From: Propionibacteriaceae bacterium AM104-82
GTDB taxonomy: Bacteria > Actinomycetota > Actinomycetes > Propionibacteriales > Propionibacteriaceae
Assembly (NCBI GenBank): GCA_027658995.1
Contig: JAQDQK010000001.1
Coordinates: 310,001-374,000, forward strand
Direction of reading: 5' to 3'
DNA length: 64,000 nt
Part shown: one piece after another, positions 1-8,547 of the stretch
Layout of the letters: each line of letters opens with the position of its first letter
Numbering within the stretch: the first letter of the stretch is position 1
The notes under the pieces: generated by a model
Database searches by the model: none
Told to the model about the DNA's origin: nothing
Seen by the model: the letters and a program-made list of their open reading frames with translations, nothing else
Translations under genes and position numbers: made by a program

Positions 1-401
<401 letters not shown>

Positions 402-420
402 TCGTCGTCGCAGATCCTCA

Positions 421-463
421 CAGGGTCGCCACCCCAACGGGTGGCGGCCCTGTCCTCGTTTTC
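421..463 (+). terminator. Rho-independent terminator after ilvC
   Basis: A 14-bp stem (421-434 with 439-452, one G-U pair, 4-base loop CAAC) is followed shortly by TTTT at 459-462. It ends the ilvC transcript and separates it from the PTS block. Confidence 0.8.
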
Positions 464-487
464 TGGGGACTTCCGGAGGCTTAGCGG

Positions 488-557
488 TAAAACCAACACA
501 AACAAAGGTGGCAATTGTTGGTTTTAGCTTGACGTTATGTGTGTTTGGCCTGAGGAT
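488..557 (+). promoter_or_regulatory. Operator palindrome and promoter of the mannitol-type PTS gene
   Basis: TAAAACCAACA at 488-498 and its exact reverse complement TGTTGGTTTTA at 516-526 form a perfect 11-bp inverted repeat with a 17-base spacer. A TTGACG -35-like hexamer (529-534) follows directly, with a weak GAGGAT -10 candidate at 552-557 (17-bp spacing). Position and symmetry suit a dimeric repressor. The half-site resembles sequences before the DeoR gene (5548-5555) and before the PfkB gene (6380-6389), so the DeoR protein is the likely binder. The repeat is observed; the binder is inferred. Confidence 0.55.
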
Positions 558-617
558 GGGGGTAAGCAACCAAGGCGGTGCGAAGACGCACCGTCCGTAC
601 GACTTTGGAGGGCGACA

Positions 618-2621
618 ATGACGGCGCTTCCTGACGCACGCGTCAACAAGAATCTGGAGGGCACCGGAGCACGGGCCCGCATCCAGCGTTTCGGCGGCAA
701 ACTCGCGGCCATGATCATGCCCAACATCGGCGCATTCATCGCCTGGGGCCTCATCACCGCCTTCTTCATCCCGAAGGGCTGGATCCCGAACGCAACCCTG
801 GCCGGCATGGTCGGCCCGATGCTGTTCTTCCTGCTGCCGATCCTGATCGGCTACACCGGCGGCCGGATGGTGCACGCGCAGCGCGGCGCCGTGATCGGCG
901 CCATCGCCACCGCGGGCGTCATCATGGGCGGCATCACCGACATGTCGAAGCTCGAGGGCACCCCGATGTTCCTGGGCGCCATGATCATGGGCCCCCTTGC
1001 CGCCTGGATCCTCAAGAAGTTCGACAAGCTGATCGAGGGTAAGGTCCGCGCCGGCTTCGAGATGGTGATCGACAACTTCTCGCTCGGCATCATCGGCATG
1101 CTGCTTGCCATCCTCGGCTCGCTCTGCGTCGGCCCGATCCTGGCAGGCCTGATCGCGATTCTCGCGGGCGGCGTCAACTGGCTCGTCTCCGCTGGCCTGC
1201 TTCCCCTCGCGTCGATCTTCGTCGAGCCGGCGAAGGTGCTGTTCCTCAACAACGCCATCAACCACGGCATCTTCACCCCGCTCGCCGCGATGGACGTGCA
1301 GGAGACCGGCAAGTCGATCCTCTACATGGTCGAGTCGAACCCCGGCGCAGGCCTGGGCCTGCTGACGGCGTTCATGCTGTTCGGCCCCAAGTCGCTCCGC
1401 CCGTCGACGTCCGGCGCGATCGTGATCCACTTCTTCGGCGGCATCCACGAGATCTACTTCCCCTACGTGCTGATGCGCCCCGTGATGCTGCTCGCCACCA
1501 TCGGCGGCTCGATGGCCGGCCTGTTCGTGGCCACCATCACCGGCGCGGGCCTGGTCGGCCCGCCCTCACCCGGCTCGATCCTGGCGTACTGCGCGGTCAC
1601 CCCGCAGGGCGGCTACGTCCCGATGATCCTGACCGTGCTCACCGCTGCGGGCGTCTCGTTCATCATCGCCGCCGCGCTGCTGAAGTTCGGTAAGGGCTCC
1701 GACGACACCGCAGAGGTCGCCGCCGCTGCAGAGGCCTCCGCTGCCTCCGCCGCTGCTGCAGGGCCGATCGGCGAGGTCGCCGCGGTCAACGGCACCGACA
1801 TCCGCAAGGTCGTCGTCGCCTGCGACGCTGGCATGGGCTCCTCCGTGATGGTCGCGGGCCAGCTCAAGAAGAAGCTCGCCCCCTACGGCGTCGAGGTCGT
1901 CCACACCCCCGTCGATGAGATTCCCGCCGACACCACGGTCGTCCTGACGCAGGAGGGCCTCGCCAACCGCGCCGCCAAGCGCGTGCCGAGTTCCCTGATC
2001 GTCCCGTTCAAGACCTACATGGGAGACCCGGCCTTCGACCGCGTCGAGACCGCTATCCGTGAAGGCCGCGAGCTCACCTCCACCGGGCTCGGTGCGGCAA
2101 CCGCCGCAGCGGCCGCGCCCGTCGCCGCCGCGGAGGCCGCACCCGTCGCCAAGAAGCGCCGCCCCAAGAAGCGCCTCGAGGCTGGCGTCCTGCCGCGCGA
2201 GAACGTCCGGCTCGGGCTGCACGCCCACACCAAGGAGGACGCGATCCGTCAGGCCGGTCAGGTTCTTGTCGACAGCGGGGCCGCTCAGGAGGGCTACATT
2301 GAGGGCATGCTCGCGCGCGAGGGCCAGACGACGACGTACCTGGGTCAGGGCGTCTCGATCCCGCACGGCACCAACGAGGCCCGTCAGTACATCTCGAAGG
2401 CGGCGCTGGGGTTCCTGCAGTTCCCCGACGGCGTCGAATGGGACGGCGAGATCGCGCACGTCGTGATCCCGATCGCCTCCAACAGCGATGAGCACGTCGG
2501 CATCCTGTCGGCGCTCGCCACCACCCTTTCCGACAAGGCCAACTCCGAGAAGCTGCGCACCGCGACCAGCGTCGACGAGGTCCTTGCCCTGCTCACCCCC
2601 GAAGACGACCAGGAGGATTAA
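618..2621 (+). CDS. mtlA: PTS mannitol-type transporter subunit IICBA
   Basis: This membrane permease imports and phosphorylates a hexitol, most likely mannitol to mannitol-1-phosphate, using phosphate from HPr. The 667-aa protein has the MtlA order. EIIC is about residues 20-360 with many hydrophobic helices and the MtlA-like motifs MIMPNIGAFIAWG, LFLNNAINHGIF and GGIHEIYFPYVLM. EIIB has phospho-Cys402 in VVVACDAGMGSS, and EIIA has phospho-His583 in GVSIPHGTNEA. Ala/Pro-rich linkers join the domains. I chose the ATG at 618, preceded by GGAGGG, over the upstream in-frame start at 537, which has no ribosome site and overlaps the promoter. The dehydrogenase follows after 3 bases. Substrate specificity is inferred from family similarity. 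Confidence 0.93.
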   Translation: MTALPDARVNKNLEGTGARARIQRFGGKLAAMIMPNIGAFIAWGLITAFFIPKGWIPNATLAGMVGPMLFFLLPILIGYTGGRMVHAQRGAVIGAIATAGVIMGGITDMSKLEGTPMFLGAMIMGPLAAWILKKFDKLIEGKVRAGFEMVIDNFSLGIIGMLLAILGSLCVGPILAGLIAILAGGVNWLVSAGLLPLASIFVEPAKVLFLNNAINHGIFTPLAAMDVQETGKSILYMVESNPGAGLGLLTAFMLFGPKSLRPSTSGAIVIHFFGGIHEIYFPYVLMRPVMLLATIGGSMAGLFVATITGAGLVGPPSPGSILAYCAVTPQGGYVPMILTVLTAAGVSFIIAAALLKFGKGSDDTAEVAAAAEASAASAAAAGPIGEVAAVNGTDIRKVVVACDAGMGSSVMVAGQLKKKLAPYGVEVVHTPVDEIPADTTVVLTQEGLANRAAKRVPSSLIVPFKTYMGDPAFDRVETAIREGRELTSTGLGAATAAAAAPVAAAEAAPVAKKRRPKKRLEAGVLPRENVRLGLHAHTKEDAIRQAGQVLVDSGAAQEGYIEGMLAREGQTTTYLGQGVSIPHGTNEARQYISKAALGFLQFPDGVEWDGEIAHVVIPIASNSDEHVGILSALATTLSDKANSEKLRTATSVDEVLALLTPEDDQED

Positions 2622-2624
2622 TCC

Positions 2625-3671
2625 ATGAAGGCACTTCGCTACCACGCGCCCGGCGACGTCCGGATCGAGGACGTCGAGGAACCGGTCTGCGGTCCCGACG
2701 AGGTCAAGATCCGCGTGCGGAACTGCTCGACCTGCGGCACCGACGTCAAGATCCGCGCCAACGGACACGTGAACATCACCCGTGTGACCACCATGGGGCA
2801 CGAGATCGCGGGGGAGGTGGTCGAGGTCGGCCCCGACGCGCTCGGCGACTTCGCGCCGGGCGACCGGGTCCAGGTCATCGCCGCCATCCCGTGTGGCGAG
2901 TGCCACGAGTGCAGGAAGGGCTGGATGGAGGTGTGCCAGAACCAGCTGTCGATGGGGTACCAGTTCGACGGCGGGTTCGCCGAGTACATGATCGTGCCCA
3001 AGGAGGTGCTCAAGGTCGACGGCCTCAACCGGATCCCCGAGGGCGTGGGATTCGACGAGGCCTCGGCCGCGGAGCCGCTCGCCTGCGCCATCAACGCGCA
3101 GGAGCAGATCGGCATCGAGAAGGGAGACTTCGTCGTCGTCTTCGGTGCGGGCCCGATCGGCTGCATGCACATCCGCGTTGCCCGCGGCCTGTACGAGGCG
3201 GGCACGATCGTGCTCGTCGACATCAACGAGGAGCGCCTCAAGATGTCTGCCGACGCGGTGCACCCCGACATCGTCATCGACGCCTCGAAGGTGGACGTCG
3301 TGGACGAGGTGATGAAGCTCACCGACGGACGCGGGGCCGATGTGATCATCACGGCGACGCCAGCCAACGTCGTCCAGGAGCAGGCGGTCGCCATGGCCGC
3401 CCGCAACGGCCGGATTTCGTTCTTCGGCGGTTTGCCGAAGACTAATCCGACGATCACCCTGGACAGCAACCTGGTGCACTATCGTCAGCTTCACATCCAT
3501 GGAGCCAATGGGTCGGCTCCGGAGCATCACCGCAGGGCCCTGGAATACATCTCAACTGGAAAGATCCCCGTCGCAGACCTCATCACCGAGCATCTCCCGC
3601 TCGAGCGTGCGGCGGACGCGCTCGACATCGTGGCGGCCGGCGAGGCCATCAAGGTGACGATCGAACCCTGA
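2625..3671 (+). CDS. Zinc-dependent medium-chain polyol (phosphate) dehydrogenase
   Basis: The 348-aa protein is a zinc alcohol/sorbitol dehydrogenase. Catalytic zinc ligands are Cys37, His59 and Glu60 (TMGHE), and the structural zinc site is Cys90, Cys93, Cys96 and Cys104. The NAD-binding GAGPIG loop lies near residue 175 and is followed by an acidic VDINEE stretch favouring NAD. It is coupled to the EIICBA gene (3-base gap, strong AGGAGG site), so it probably oxidises the imported hexitol phosphate to fructose-6-phosphate, in place of the usual MtlD-type enzyme. It could instead act on sorbitol-6-phosphate or galactitol-1-phosphate; sequence alone does not decide. Confidence 0.85.
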   Translation: MKALRYHAPGDVRIEDVEEPVCGPDEVKIRVRNCSTCGTDVKIRANGHVNITRVTTMGHEIAGEVVEVGPDALGDFAPGDRVQVIAAIPCGECHECRKGWMEVCQNQLSMGYQFDGGFAEYMIVPKEVLKVDGLNRIPEGVGFDEASAAEPLACAINAQEQIGIEKGDFVVVFGAGPIGCMHIRVARGLYEAGTIVLVDINEERLKMSADAVHPDIVIDASKVDVVDEVMKLTDGRGADVIITATPANVVQEQAVAMAARNGRISFFGGLPKTNPTITLDSNLVHYRQLHIHGANGSAPEHHRRALEYISTGKIPVADLITEHLPLERAADALDIVAAGEAIKVTIEP

Positions 3672-3685
3672 TCTCCTCTCCGGAG

Positions 3686-3729
3686 GCGCAAAGGCCGGGT
3701 ACCTCCCTTCGGGTACCCGGCCTTTGCGC
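3686..3729. terminator. Long perfect hairpin between convergent genes
   Basis: An 18-bp perfect stem (3686-3703 with 3712-3729, 8-base loop) lies 14 bases after the dehydrogenase stop. It has no clear T-run but should stop transcription from the left-hand operon. Confidence 0.75.
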
Positions 3730-3754
3730 GTCTCCGAACCGTTTTCGTTGCCGG

Positions 3755-3792
3755 ACACGAAAGGGCCGGGCACCCGAAGGGATGCCCGGCCC
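3755..3792 (-). terminator. Terminator of ptsI (minus strand)
   Basis: A 10-bp perfect stem (3763-3772 with 3783-3792) is followed on the minus strand by CTTTCGTG, giving a short T-rich tail 24 bases past the ptsI stop. Confidence 0.7.
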
Positions 3793-3815
3793 AGGATTGG
3801 CGACCGCGTCGCCGA

Positions 3816-5480
3816 TCACATCAGCGCGGTGCGGGCCAACTCCTTCGCGTCGCGCGAGTTGCGGGCCTCGACGACCTTCGCCGCGACCTCGCGGCACTGG
3901 TCCATGCTCACCTTGCCGAGTTGGACGCCGACCGCCGGGATGGCGTTGGTTGCCATCGACAGCGACGAGATGCCCAGCCCGATCAGCACGCATGCGAGCA
4001 GCGGGTCGGCCGCGGCCTCGCCGCAGACGCCGACCGGCTTGCCGGCCCGCTTGCCCGCGTCTGCCGCCATCTGGATCAGCCGGAGCACCGCGGGCTGCCA
4101 CGGGTCGGTCAGCGTCGCCAGGTGGCTCGACATCCGGTCGGCGGCCATCGTGTACTGCGTCAGGTCGTTGGTGCCGATCGAGAAGAAGTCGACCTCCGCC
4201 AGGAACTGGTCGGCGAGCAGCGCGGCAGCGGGGACCTCGACCATGATGCCCGGCTTGAGGTCGCGCTCGCGGCACTTGCCTGCGAACTCGAAGGCCTCAT
4301 CGACCGTCGCGATCATCGGGGCCATCACCCACGGGTCGGTGACCCCGTTGTCCTCGGCCGCCTGCGCGATCGCGTCGAGTTGGCGGTCGATGATGCCCTC
4401 GTTGGTCCAGCCGAGCCGGATGCCGCGGACGCCGAGCGCCGGGTTCTCCTCGTGCTCGTGGTTGGCGAACGGGACGGGCTTGTCCGAGCCCGCGTCGAGC
4501 GTGCGGACGACGACCTTCTGGTCAGGGAACGCGGCGAACACCTCGCCGTAGATCCTTGCCTGCTCGGAGATGCTCGGCTCGGTCTTGGCCGTCAGGAAGC
4601 ACAACTCGGTGCGGAACAGGCCGACGCCCTCGGCGGAGCCACTCGACGCCTTGCGGGCGGCGGCGCCGTCCTGCACGTTGGCGAGCAGTTGGACTGCGGT
4701 GCCGTCCGCGGTGGCCGCCGGGCCGCTCCAGGAGCGGATCTCGGCGTGCAGGGCCGCGTCCTCCTCGACGAGCCGACGGGCCTCCGCCGGGTCGGGGGAG
4801 GTCGTCAGGATGCCGCTGGTGCCGTCGACGAGCAGCAGTTCGCCCTCGGGGACCAGGTCGAGCGTCGCCGCTGCGACGACGCAGGGGATGCCCAACTGGC
4901 GCGCGATGATCGCGGTGTGGCTGGTCGGCCCGCCGAGCTTGGTGACGAGCGCCTTGACGAGGCTCGGGTCGAGCCCGGCCGTGTCGGCGGGCGCCAGGTC
5001 CTCGGCGCAGAGGATCACCTCGTGCGTCGGCTGCGGCACGCCCGGCTCGGGCAGGCCCATCAGCTCGGCGATCACGCGGTTGCGGATGTCGCGCAGGTCG
5101 GTGGTGCGCTCGGCCATCACGCCGCCGAGCTTCTCGAACTGCTCCACGAAGCCCTCGATGGCCTGCGTGGTCGCCGACTCGGCGGTGCCGCCAGCGTTGA
5201 TGAGCTTCGTGGCGGAACGGATCCAGCCGCGGTCACGGGCCAGCGCCGCGGTGGCGCCGAGCACCTCGGTCGCGACGCCTGTCGCGGCGCTCGCGCGTTC
5301 GGTGAAGCGCTGGGCGACGGTCTCGGCTGCCGCCTTGAAGCGCTCGACCTCTGCGGGGCGATCCTCCTCAGGGACGGTGCCTGTCACCGGCGGCGGCACG
5401 GGGGCCGGCCTGGTCCATGCTGCTGGTGCGTACGCGAAACCGGAGACGACGCCGGTGCCACGGAGAGTCTGAGTTGCCAT
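3816..5480 (-). CDS. ptsI: PTS enzyme I, phosphoenolpyruvate-protein phosphotransferase
   Basis: This cytoplasmic enzyme takes phosphate from phosphoenolpyruvate and passes it to HPr, the first step of all PTS uptake. The 554-aa length is typical. The phospho-histidine domain has His188 in GGPTSHTAIIARQLG. The PEP-binding barrel has FRTELCFL, GIRLGW and a C-terminal FFSIGTNDLTQYTMAADR; the signature cysteine lies in VGVCGEAAADP. GGAGG precedes the ATG. It stands alone on the minus strand, divergent from the DeoR regulator and between EII and HPr genes, so it probably supplies all PTS systems of the cell. Confidence 0.97.
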   Translation of the reverse strand: MATQTLRGTGVVSGFAYAPAAWTRPAPVPPPVTGTVPEEDRPAEVERFKAAAETVAQRFTERASAATGVATEVLGATAALARDRGWIRSATKLINAGGTAESATTQAIEGFVEQFEKLGGVMAERTTDLRDIRNRVIAELMGLPEPGVPQPTHEVILCAEDLAPADTAGLDPSLVKALVTKLGGPTSHTAIIARQLGIPCVVAAATLDLVPEGELLLVDGTSGILTTSPDPAEARRLVEEDAALHAEIRSWSGPAATADGTAVQLLANVQDGAAARKASSGSAEGVGLFRTELCFLTAKTEPSISEQARIYGEVFAAFPDQKVVVRTLDAGSDKPVPFANHEHEENPALGVRGIRLGWTNEGIIDRQLDAIAQAAEDNGVTDPWVMAPMIATVDEAFEFAGKCRERDLKPGIMVEVPAAALLADQFLAEVDFFSIGTNDLTQYTMAADRMSSHLATLTDPWQPAVLRLIQMAADAGKRAGKPVGVCGEAAADPLLACVLIGLGISSLSMATNAIPAVGVQLGKVSMDQCREVAAKVVEARNSRDAKELARTALM

Positions 5481-5601
5481 GAGGCCTCCACGGTGAGGGG
5501 GTTTCCCCTATCGTCGCGACGCCGTTGACGGAAGTCAACATGCAATCTTGGTTTTCTGTGGGATTATGTCCGTATTGGCAGCCGACGATGTGAGGTCAGT
5601 T
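5481..5601. promoter_or_regulatory. Divergent ptsI / deoR promoter region with operator-like sites
   Basis: GTTGAC and GTCAAC (5524-5529 and 5534-5539) form a 6-bp inverted repeat whose arms carry TTGAC -35-like hexamers for both directions. On the minus strand TTGACT is followed 17 bases later by GACGAT toward ptsI. TTGGTTTT at 5548-5555 repeats the half-site seen before mtlA. The regulator therefore probably controls itself and ptsI. Motifs are observed; function is inferred. Confidence 0.45.
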
Positions 5602-6369
5602 ATGTACGCAGAGGAGCGTCAGCACGAGATAGTCACGCTCGCGCGCAATCTGGGCCGGGTCTCGGTCACCGAACTCGCGAACAGGTACTCGGTGACCTCC
5701 GAGACGATCCGGCGCGACCTCGACGCCCTGTCGACCCGCGGGCTGCTGAGCCGGGTGCACGGCGGGGCGGTCCCCGTCGACAAGCTGAGGCTGACCGAGG
5801 CCTCGCTGCACGACAGGCAGGTCACCTCGCCCGAGCAGAAACTCGCGATCGCGGAGCGCGCGGTCGCGCTGCTCCCCGAGCGGGCCGAGCTCACCGTCCT
5901 GCTCGACGCGGGCACCACCACCGCGCGGCTGTGCCCGCTGCTGCCGCCATGGGTCTCGATGGTGGTCACCAACTCCGTGCCGATCGCAGGCGAACTTGCC
6001 GAGCGCGACGACCTCAACGTGCTGCTGCTCGGTGGCCAGGTCCGCGGCATCACGCAGGCCACCGTCGGCACCGAGGCCTATGCCTCGCTTGAGCGGCTGC
6101 GCGTGGATGTGGCATTCATCGGCACCAACGGCTTCTCCGTCGACCACGGCTTCTCGACGCCCGACCCCAACGAGGCTGCCATCAAGCGGGCCATGGTGGC
6201 CACCGCGCGGCACGTCTACGTGCTGGCCGACGCCACCAAGTTCGGGGCCGACTACCTCGTTCAGTTCGCGGGCCTCGGCGACGTGGACGCGTTGATCACC
6301 GACGCGCGCCTCGAGGAGGCCTCCCGGCTGGCCTTCGAACAGGCGGACCTGCACGTCGACGTCGTCTGA
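5602..6369 (+). CDS. DeoR-family transcriptional regulator of PTS sugar genes
   Basis: A 255-aa DeoR repressor. The N-terminal winged helix (residues 1-57: YAEERQHEIVTLA, then VTELANRYSVTSETIRRDL) is followed by a DeoRC sugar-phosphate sensor domain with LDAGTTTARL, VVTNSVPIA, FIGTNGF and ADATKFG. The ATG at 5602 follows a GAGGTCAG site and starts at the conserved family N-terminus; an ATG at 5566 would add 12 residues. Its place between ptsI and fruK suggests a FruR/SugR-like role with a sugar phosphate as inducer. The shared TTGGTTTT sites are candidate targets. Confidence 0.92.
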   Translation: MYAEERQHEIVTLARNLGRVSVTELANRYSVTSETIRRDLDALSTRGLLSRVHGGAVPVDKLRLTEASLHDRQVTSPEQKLAIAERAVALLPERAELTVLLDAGTTTARLCPLLPPWVSMVVTNSVPIAGELAERDDLNVLLLGGQVRGITQATVGTEAYASLERLRVDVAFIGTNGFSVDHGFSTPDPNEAAIKRAMVATARHVYVLADATKFGADYLVQFAGLGDVDALITDARLEEASRLAFEQADLHVDVV

Positions 6370-6378
6370 TGTTAGTTT

Positions 6379-6430
6379 GTGTGGTTTTATTTCTGATTGT
6401 CTTGCCTTTGACCCGATTGCGCGGTAGTTT
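6379..6430 (+). promoter_or_regulatory. Promoter and operator-like site of the sugar-phosphate kinase gene
   Basis: TGTGGTTTTA (6380-6389) resembles the TGTTGGTTTTA half-site before mtlA. TTGCCT (6402-6407) and TAGTTT (6425-6430), 17 bp apart, are plausible -35 and -10 hexamers. The stretch is more AT-rich than its surroundings. Confidence 0.4.
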
Positions 6431-6466
6431 CTTTGGCATTCAGGCCCCTGAGTAGTGGAGGCATCC

Positions 6467-7435
6467 ATGGCTGACGAAGTTGTCACGCTCACCGCCAACC
6501 CGAGCGTCGACCGCACCATCGTGCTGGACGGGGAACTGTCCCGCGGGCAGGTGCAGCGCACCGCGCACGTGACCGAGCAGGCGGGAGGTAAGGGCCTCAA
6601 CGTCGCACGCGTCCTGGCGGGCGCCGGGCGAAGCGTCGTGGCGATCGCACCCGCCGTCGACGAGGCCTACCGCACGCTCGCCGACGAGCCGCCCTCGGGG
6701 AACCTCAGGGCGAGCGACCTTGCCGAGGGGCACCGGGTCCGGATCAACACCGCCATCACGGAACCCGACGGCACCACAACCAAGATCAACGAGGCTGGTG
6801 TGCCGCTCAGCGAGGCGGAGCGGGCCGCCACCGCCGACCTGCTCGCGAGCCAGGCTGATGGCGCGCGCTGGGTGGTGCTCAGCGGATCGCTGCCTCCGGG
6901 TGCCCCCGCCGACTGGTACCCGCAGTTGACCCGGCGCCTCGGCGACGTCAAGGTCGCCGTCGACACCTCAGGCAAGTACCTCGCGGCGGTGGTCGCCGCG
7001 CTCGGGGACGCGCCGATCGACCTGCTGAAGCCCAACTCCGACGAATTGGCGGAACTGACCGGCGGCGACGCGGAGCGCTTCGAGGCCGACGCGGCGCGAG
7101 GCGACGTCGACGCGATCGCCACGGCGGCCCGCGGCCTGGTCGATCGTGGCATCGCGAACGTGCTCGTCACGCTCGGCGGTTCGGGCGCGGTGCTCGTCAC
7201 CGCTGAGGGCGCCTGGTTCGCCCATTCGCCCGAGATCGCCGTGCGCAGCACCGTCGGAGCGGGGGACTCGGCGGTCGCCGGGTTCATCCTCGCCGACCTC
7301 GCTGGCCTCGGGTCCGCCGACTGCCTCGCATCGGCCGTCGCCTACGGCTCGGCGGCCGCAGCGCTGCCGAGCACGACCCTTCCGACCCCGGCAGATGCGC
7401 AACCCTTGCTTCCGCCGGTCACCGCCGTGGGATGA
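6467..7435 (+). CDS. fruK: PfkB-family hexose-phosphate kinase, probably 1-phosphofructokinase
   Basis: The protein is 322 aa, typical for FruK/LacC kinases that convert fructose-1-phosphate (or tagatose-6-phosphate) to the bisphosphate. It begins VVTLTANPSVDRT, has the GGKGLNVARVL substrate loop, LKPNSDELAELTGG, and the C-terminal STVGAGDSAVAGF signature with the catalytic Asp. The ATG at 6467 follows TGGAGG; the GTG at 6455 overlaps that site and is less likely. HPr follows 40 bases later. No fructose EII gene is in the window, so the exact substrate is inferred from family and context. Confidence 0.85.
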   Translation: MADEVVTLTANPSVDRTIVLDGELSRGQVQRTAHVTEQAGGKGLNVARVLAGAGRSVVAIAPAVDEAYRTLADEPPSGNLRASDLAEGHRVRINTAITEPDGTTTKINEAGVPLSEAERAATADLLASQADGARWVVLSGSLPPGAPADWYPQLTRRLGDVKVAVDTSGKYLAAVVAALGDAPIDLLKPNSDELAELTGGDAERFEADAARGDVDAIATAARGLVDRGIANVLVTLGGSGAVLVTAEGAWFAHSPEIAVRSTVGAGDSAVAGFILADLAGLGSADCLASAVAYGSAAAALPSTTLPTPADAQPLLPPVTAVG

Positions 7436-7475
7436 TCACCACAGGCACTCAACGAAACCCTCGAAGGAGACACCC

Positions 7476-7742
7476 ATGGCTTCCAAGACCGTCATCGTCG
7501 GTTCGACCGTCGGACTGCACGCCCGCCCCGCCTCGCTCGTCGCCCAGGCGGCGGCCGAGTACGACGACGACATCACGCTGCGCCTCACCGACATGGATGT
7601 CGATGACGCGGTCGATGCCGGTTCGTCCATGATGATCATGACGCTCGGCGCGGAGAACGGCGATGAGGTCATCGTCGAGTCCGACAACGAGGAGGCCGTC
7701 GAGGCGATCGCGGCCCTCATCGAGAAGAACCTCGACGAGTGA
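7476..7742 (+). CDS. ptsH: Phosphocarrier protein HPr
   Basis: An 88-aa PTS carrier that takes phosphate from enzyme I and gives it to EIIA domains. His15 in TVGLHARPAS is the phosphorylation site. The second region VDAGSSMMIMTLGAENGDEV has the usual HPr layout, but the Ser46 area is not the classical KSIMGVMSL, so HPr-kinase regulation is not expected. An AAGGAGA ribosome site precedes the ATG, and a perfect terminator follows. Confidence 0.95.
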   Translation: MASKTVIVGSTVGLHARPASLVAQAAAEYDDDITLRLTDMDVDDAVDAGSSMMIMTLGAENGDEVIVESDNEEAVEAIAALIEKNLDE

Positions 7743-7760
7743 TCTGACCCACGACCACGC

Positions 7761-7796
7761 GACGGAGCCCCGACCCCCCAAGGTCGGGGCTCCGTC
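7761..7796. terminator. Perfect hairpin terminator between ptsH and convergent gene
   Basis: A 15-bp perfect stem (7761-7775 with 7782-7796, 6-base loop) lies 18 bases after the HPr stop and just past the end of the convergent minus-strand gene. It likely serves both strands. Confidence 0.75.
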
Positions 7797-7811
7797 GTCG
7801 TGGGGGCCGGT

Positions 7812-8531
7812 TCAGCCCTGCGAGAGCTCGTCGAGCAGGGGGACCCAGGCCGGGTCGGTGAGGAAGTCGAGCACCTCGGCGTCGGTCAGGGGGAGCGATG
7901 CGCGGGTCTCGCGCCAGGACTTCTCGCCGGTGAACTCGACGTTGTCCAGGCTGAGGTAGACGCTGCCGCCCTCGGCGCGGTCGTAGGTCCACATCTTCGT
8001 GATGCCGCGCTTGCCGTCGTGGGCGCCGTCGAAGGCGTAGACCACGCCCCCGTCGACCTCGGTCGCGACGCAGGCGGGTGCCTCGCACGGGTCGGTCATC
8101 CGGGCGTCCCACACCGAGGCGACCGCGTTGACGAAGCCCTCGGCGTCGCCAGCGGTGAACAGGGCCGCGTCCATCTCGTCGAGGCTCGTCACCTGCAGTG
8201 TGAGCCGGTCCGGGAGGATCTCTTCCGCGACCGAGAACACCGCCGTGCCGTCGGCCCCTGGCGCCGACTCCGGCGTGGGTAGAGGCGTGGGTAACGGCTT
8301 GGTCGGAGTGGGCGACTTCGTCGGCCCGTCGCCGGGCGCGAGGCCCGCGTCGGGGCGGTTCATGACGCTGACGGCGCCGACGCCGAGGCCTCCGACGATC
8401 GCGACGACCGCGAGGCTGCCGATGCCGCGCCGCAGCGCCAGCGAGCGGCGGCCCTTGGCCATGCCTCGCGCGACGATCGCGCGGGTCTGCTCGTCGGTGA
8501 GGTCGCTTCTGTGCTGATCTGTGCTGCTCAT
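7812..8531 (-). CDS. Single-pass membrane protein, candidate anti-sigma factor
   Basis: A 239-aa protein with a basic N-terminal cytoplasmic stretch (about 1-36), one hydrophobic segment (about 37-58), a Pro/Thr-rich linker (about 70-90, KSPTPTKPLPTPLPTP) and an outer domain with two cysteines in DPCEAPACVATE. It starts 16 bases after the ECF sigma gene on the same strand, the usual place for a partner regulator. No HxxxCxxC zinc anti-sigma motif is present, so the anti-sigma role rests on context. The outer domain is not recognised. Confidence 0.6.
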   Translation of the reverse strand: MSSTDQHRSDLTDEQTRAIVARGMAKGRRSLALRRGIGSLAVVAIVGGLGVGAVSVMNRPDAGLAPGDGPTKSPTPTKPLPTPLPTPESAPGADGTAVFSVAEEILPDRLTLQVTSLDEMDAALFTAGDAEGFVNAVASVWDARMTDPCEAPACVATEVDGGVVYAFDGAHDGKRGITKMWTYDRAEGGSVYLSLDNVEFTGEKSWRETRASLPLTDAEVLDFLTDPAWVPLLDELSQG

Positions 8532-8547
8532 GATGGGGTCCTTCGGT

